64,000 nucleotides of DNA from Nannobrachium achirus (Eukaryota > Chordata > Actinopteri > Myctophiformes > Myctophidae). The DNA lies in contig OY997640.1 in NCBI GenBank assembly GCA_963921795.1, positions 53,655,321 through 53,719,320 on the forward strand, written 5' to 3'. Made by a program: the position numbers and the translations under genes. A model generated the notes under the pieces. It was not told where the DNA came from, did not search any database, and worked only from the letters and a program-made list of their open reading frames with translations. Of the stretch, positions 62,622 through 64,000 are shown piece by piece. Positions within the stretch are counted from its first letter, which is position 1. Each line of letters begins with the position of its first letter.

Positions 62622-63024
62622 ACCTGACTCCACCAGATGGTGGCAGTAGTGCGTATACTGCATATACCGCCCTACTTTTACCATCTGGAATTGCTCGGGC
62701 AGACCCGATGTAAGGGGCAGGCAATTTTTTTAAATTCTTTAGCAGGTGATTGGATGGGGCCGTCTGTATATTACAGTCTGGGAGTGCCAACTCCAACCAC
62801 TCATATTGGCCTGTCTGCATGACGTTACACCCAGAATCCGCCTCCTGGGTTTCCACGTGGTCTGCAGTCAGACTCTATTGGCTCAGAGCCGCTCAGAGCC
62901 CGCCCGTAGCTGCCGCTGATTCATCCGGTCTGGGACTTTACAAGTGATATCAACTCTCCCCGAGCAGTCTCAGATGGTAAAGTAAGGCGGTACGCACTGC
63001 TGCCACCATCTGGTGGAGTCAGGT
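62622..63024. mobile_element. Foldback element with ACCTGACTCCACCAGATGGT ends
   Basis: ACCTGACTCCACCAGATGGT then GGCAG..AGTGCGTA..CCGCC..TACTTTTACCATCTG at the left; the right end is the complement in the same order. Arms ~75 bp, total ~400 bp, no coding capacity. Confidence 0.85.
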
Positions 63025-63076
63025 TACCCCTCTGCCTCTTCATTTGCAAGTGTGACGCGCGTTGCGGTTTCGTTGC

Positions 63077-63719
63077 TTAACTCATTGAGTGCCAGCCTAT
63101 CACCACTAGAGGGCGCCCAGTGACCAGAGAATAATAGAGATATGCTGGTAATGCATGCCCAAGCCCTGGAGCCATGACTTGCCTGAACACTTTCCTTTGT
63201 GCATGTACAGGAAGAGGATGAAGTTAGCTTGAAGTTAGCTATTGGCTACCAAGCATTTTAGAAGCCTTATTTTCGTCAACTTAGCCATGATTAAACCTTG
63301 CACACCTCATGCATGGGAAAAAAACAGAGAAGAATGAGCTCTAAAAAATCCAATGCAATCCTGGATTGCATTGGAGTGGATTTGTGCAGTTTGTTCACAG
63401 CTTTCAAACAAAAAAATCCGATTGGAAATCCGTTCAGGCATTCTTGAGATAATCGCCATTATGTTTTACATGTAATGTAAACAAAAATGGCTGCCCTGTA
63501 TGTTAGATGGGGTTGTATGGGGGTGGAACATGCAAAATCGCGATTGAAATCATGTTCACCAGATTTGATGGGGTCCAAAAAAAAAAAAAAAAAAAAAATC
63601 AAAAAAAAATTTTCAATTTTTTTTCTTTTTTTTTTTTAAAGCCGAACTTGTTCGGGATCGGCACTCTACGATACGCTAATAAAGCCGAACTAGTTCGGGA
63701 TTGGCACTCAAAGAGTTAA
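63077..63719. mobile_element. TTAA-flanked DNA element (AGTGCCAG family), copy 3
   Basis: TTAACTCATTGAGTGCCAGC..; right end GCCGAACTAGTTCGGGATTG then GCACTCAAAGAGTTAA. The terminal GCCGAAC..GTTCGGGATCGGC block is present twice (63640-63665, 63682-63707). A-run and T-run precede it. TTAA intact on both sides. Confidence 0.85.
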
Positions 63720-63767
63720 GTGGACAAAATGCGGCCAAAATGTGGCCATATTTTCCCAAATATGGAA

Positions 63768-64000
63768 GAGCTGGGATGAGGTGTCATGCACTGGGCTTAA
63801 TATTGATGACATCAGGGATCTCCATATATGGGCATAAAGGGACAAGGACAGAATTCATTTGTAACATCATTGTGATGTCAGAACATGTCAGCTATATCCT
63901 TCTGCTGAGCTGGGATGACATTGATGACATCAGGGATCTCCATATATGGGAATAAAAGGGACAAGGACGGAATTCATTTGGAACATCACTGTGATGTCAG
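63768..64000. repeat. Start of a tandem repeat running off the window
   Basis: GAGCTGGGATGA, GATGACATCAGGGATCTCCA, TATATGGG, GGGACAAGGAC and GAATTCATTTG occur in order twice, about 115-139 bp apart, and the second unit reaches the window edge. Single diverged units occur near 1530 and 32150 (inverted) and perhaps 47740. Confidence 0.7.

Overview
The window looks like a stretch of teleost fish genome. It has long (CA)n/(GT)n microsatellites every few kilobases, very dense small DNA transposons, short LINE 3' ends, spliced exons with GT..AG borders, and no bacterial-type operons. The species cannot be fixed from the sequence.

One host gene can be supported. On the minus strand, between 28601 and 4410, seven exons join in frame into the last 229 residues of GSTCD (glutathione S-transferase C-terminal domain-containing protein). 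They cover its S-adenosylmethionine-binding, Methyltransf_32-type domain and the conserved C-terminus. The exons are 28601-28486, 25497-25453, 25135-25007, 13268-13135, 8692-8662 (a 31-nt microexon), 5968-5899 and 4576-4410. A polyadenylation signal lies about 500 nt past the stop. Exons for the first ~400 residues (the GST-like part) were not found between 28602 and 64000, so that half of the window is probably one very long intron, or intron plus upstream sequence.

Everything else I can support is repeat-derived. Layout: 1-3900, downstream flank with a hAT end, a GT microsatellite and a TTAA-type MITE. 3898-28601, the GSTCD 3' half, whose introns hold two Helitron-like elements and the remnant end of a third, a tRNA-related SINE, TA- and TTAA-flanked MITEs, nested DNA elements at 18.8-19.7 kb, a tRNA-like composite at 20.1-20.7 kb, and several microsatellites. 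28602-64000, an exon-free repeat field with three LINE fragments (32.3-33.3, 45.3-47.5, 60.5-61.6 kb), at least seven hAT-type copies (several with exact 8-bp target duplications), TTAA elements in related copies, two long foldback elements, a rearranged U6 snRNA pseudogene, and a tandem repeat starting at the right edge.

The most striking pattern is a short hairpin-forming sequence (stem around AGCAGATCTACAAGC, flanked by A/T runs). It occurs about 15 times in 64 kb and sits inside at least four unrelated DNA-transposon families. A second unusual item is a pair of composite repeats that each carry two tRNA-like modules pointing in opposite directions.
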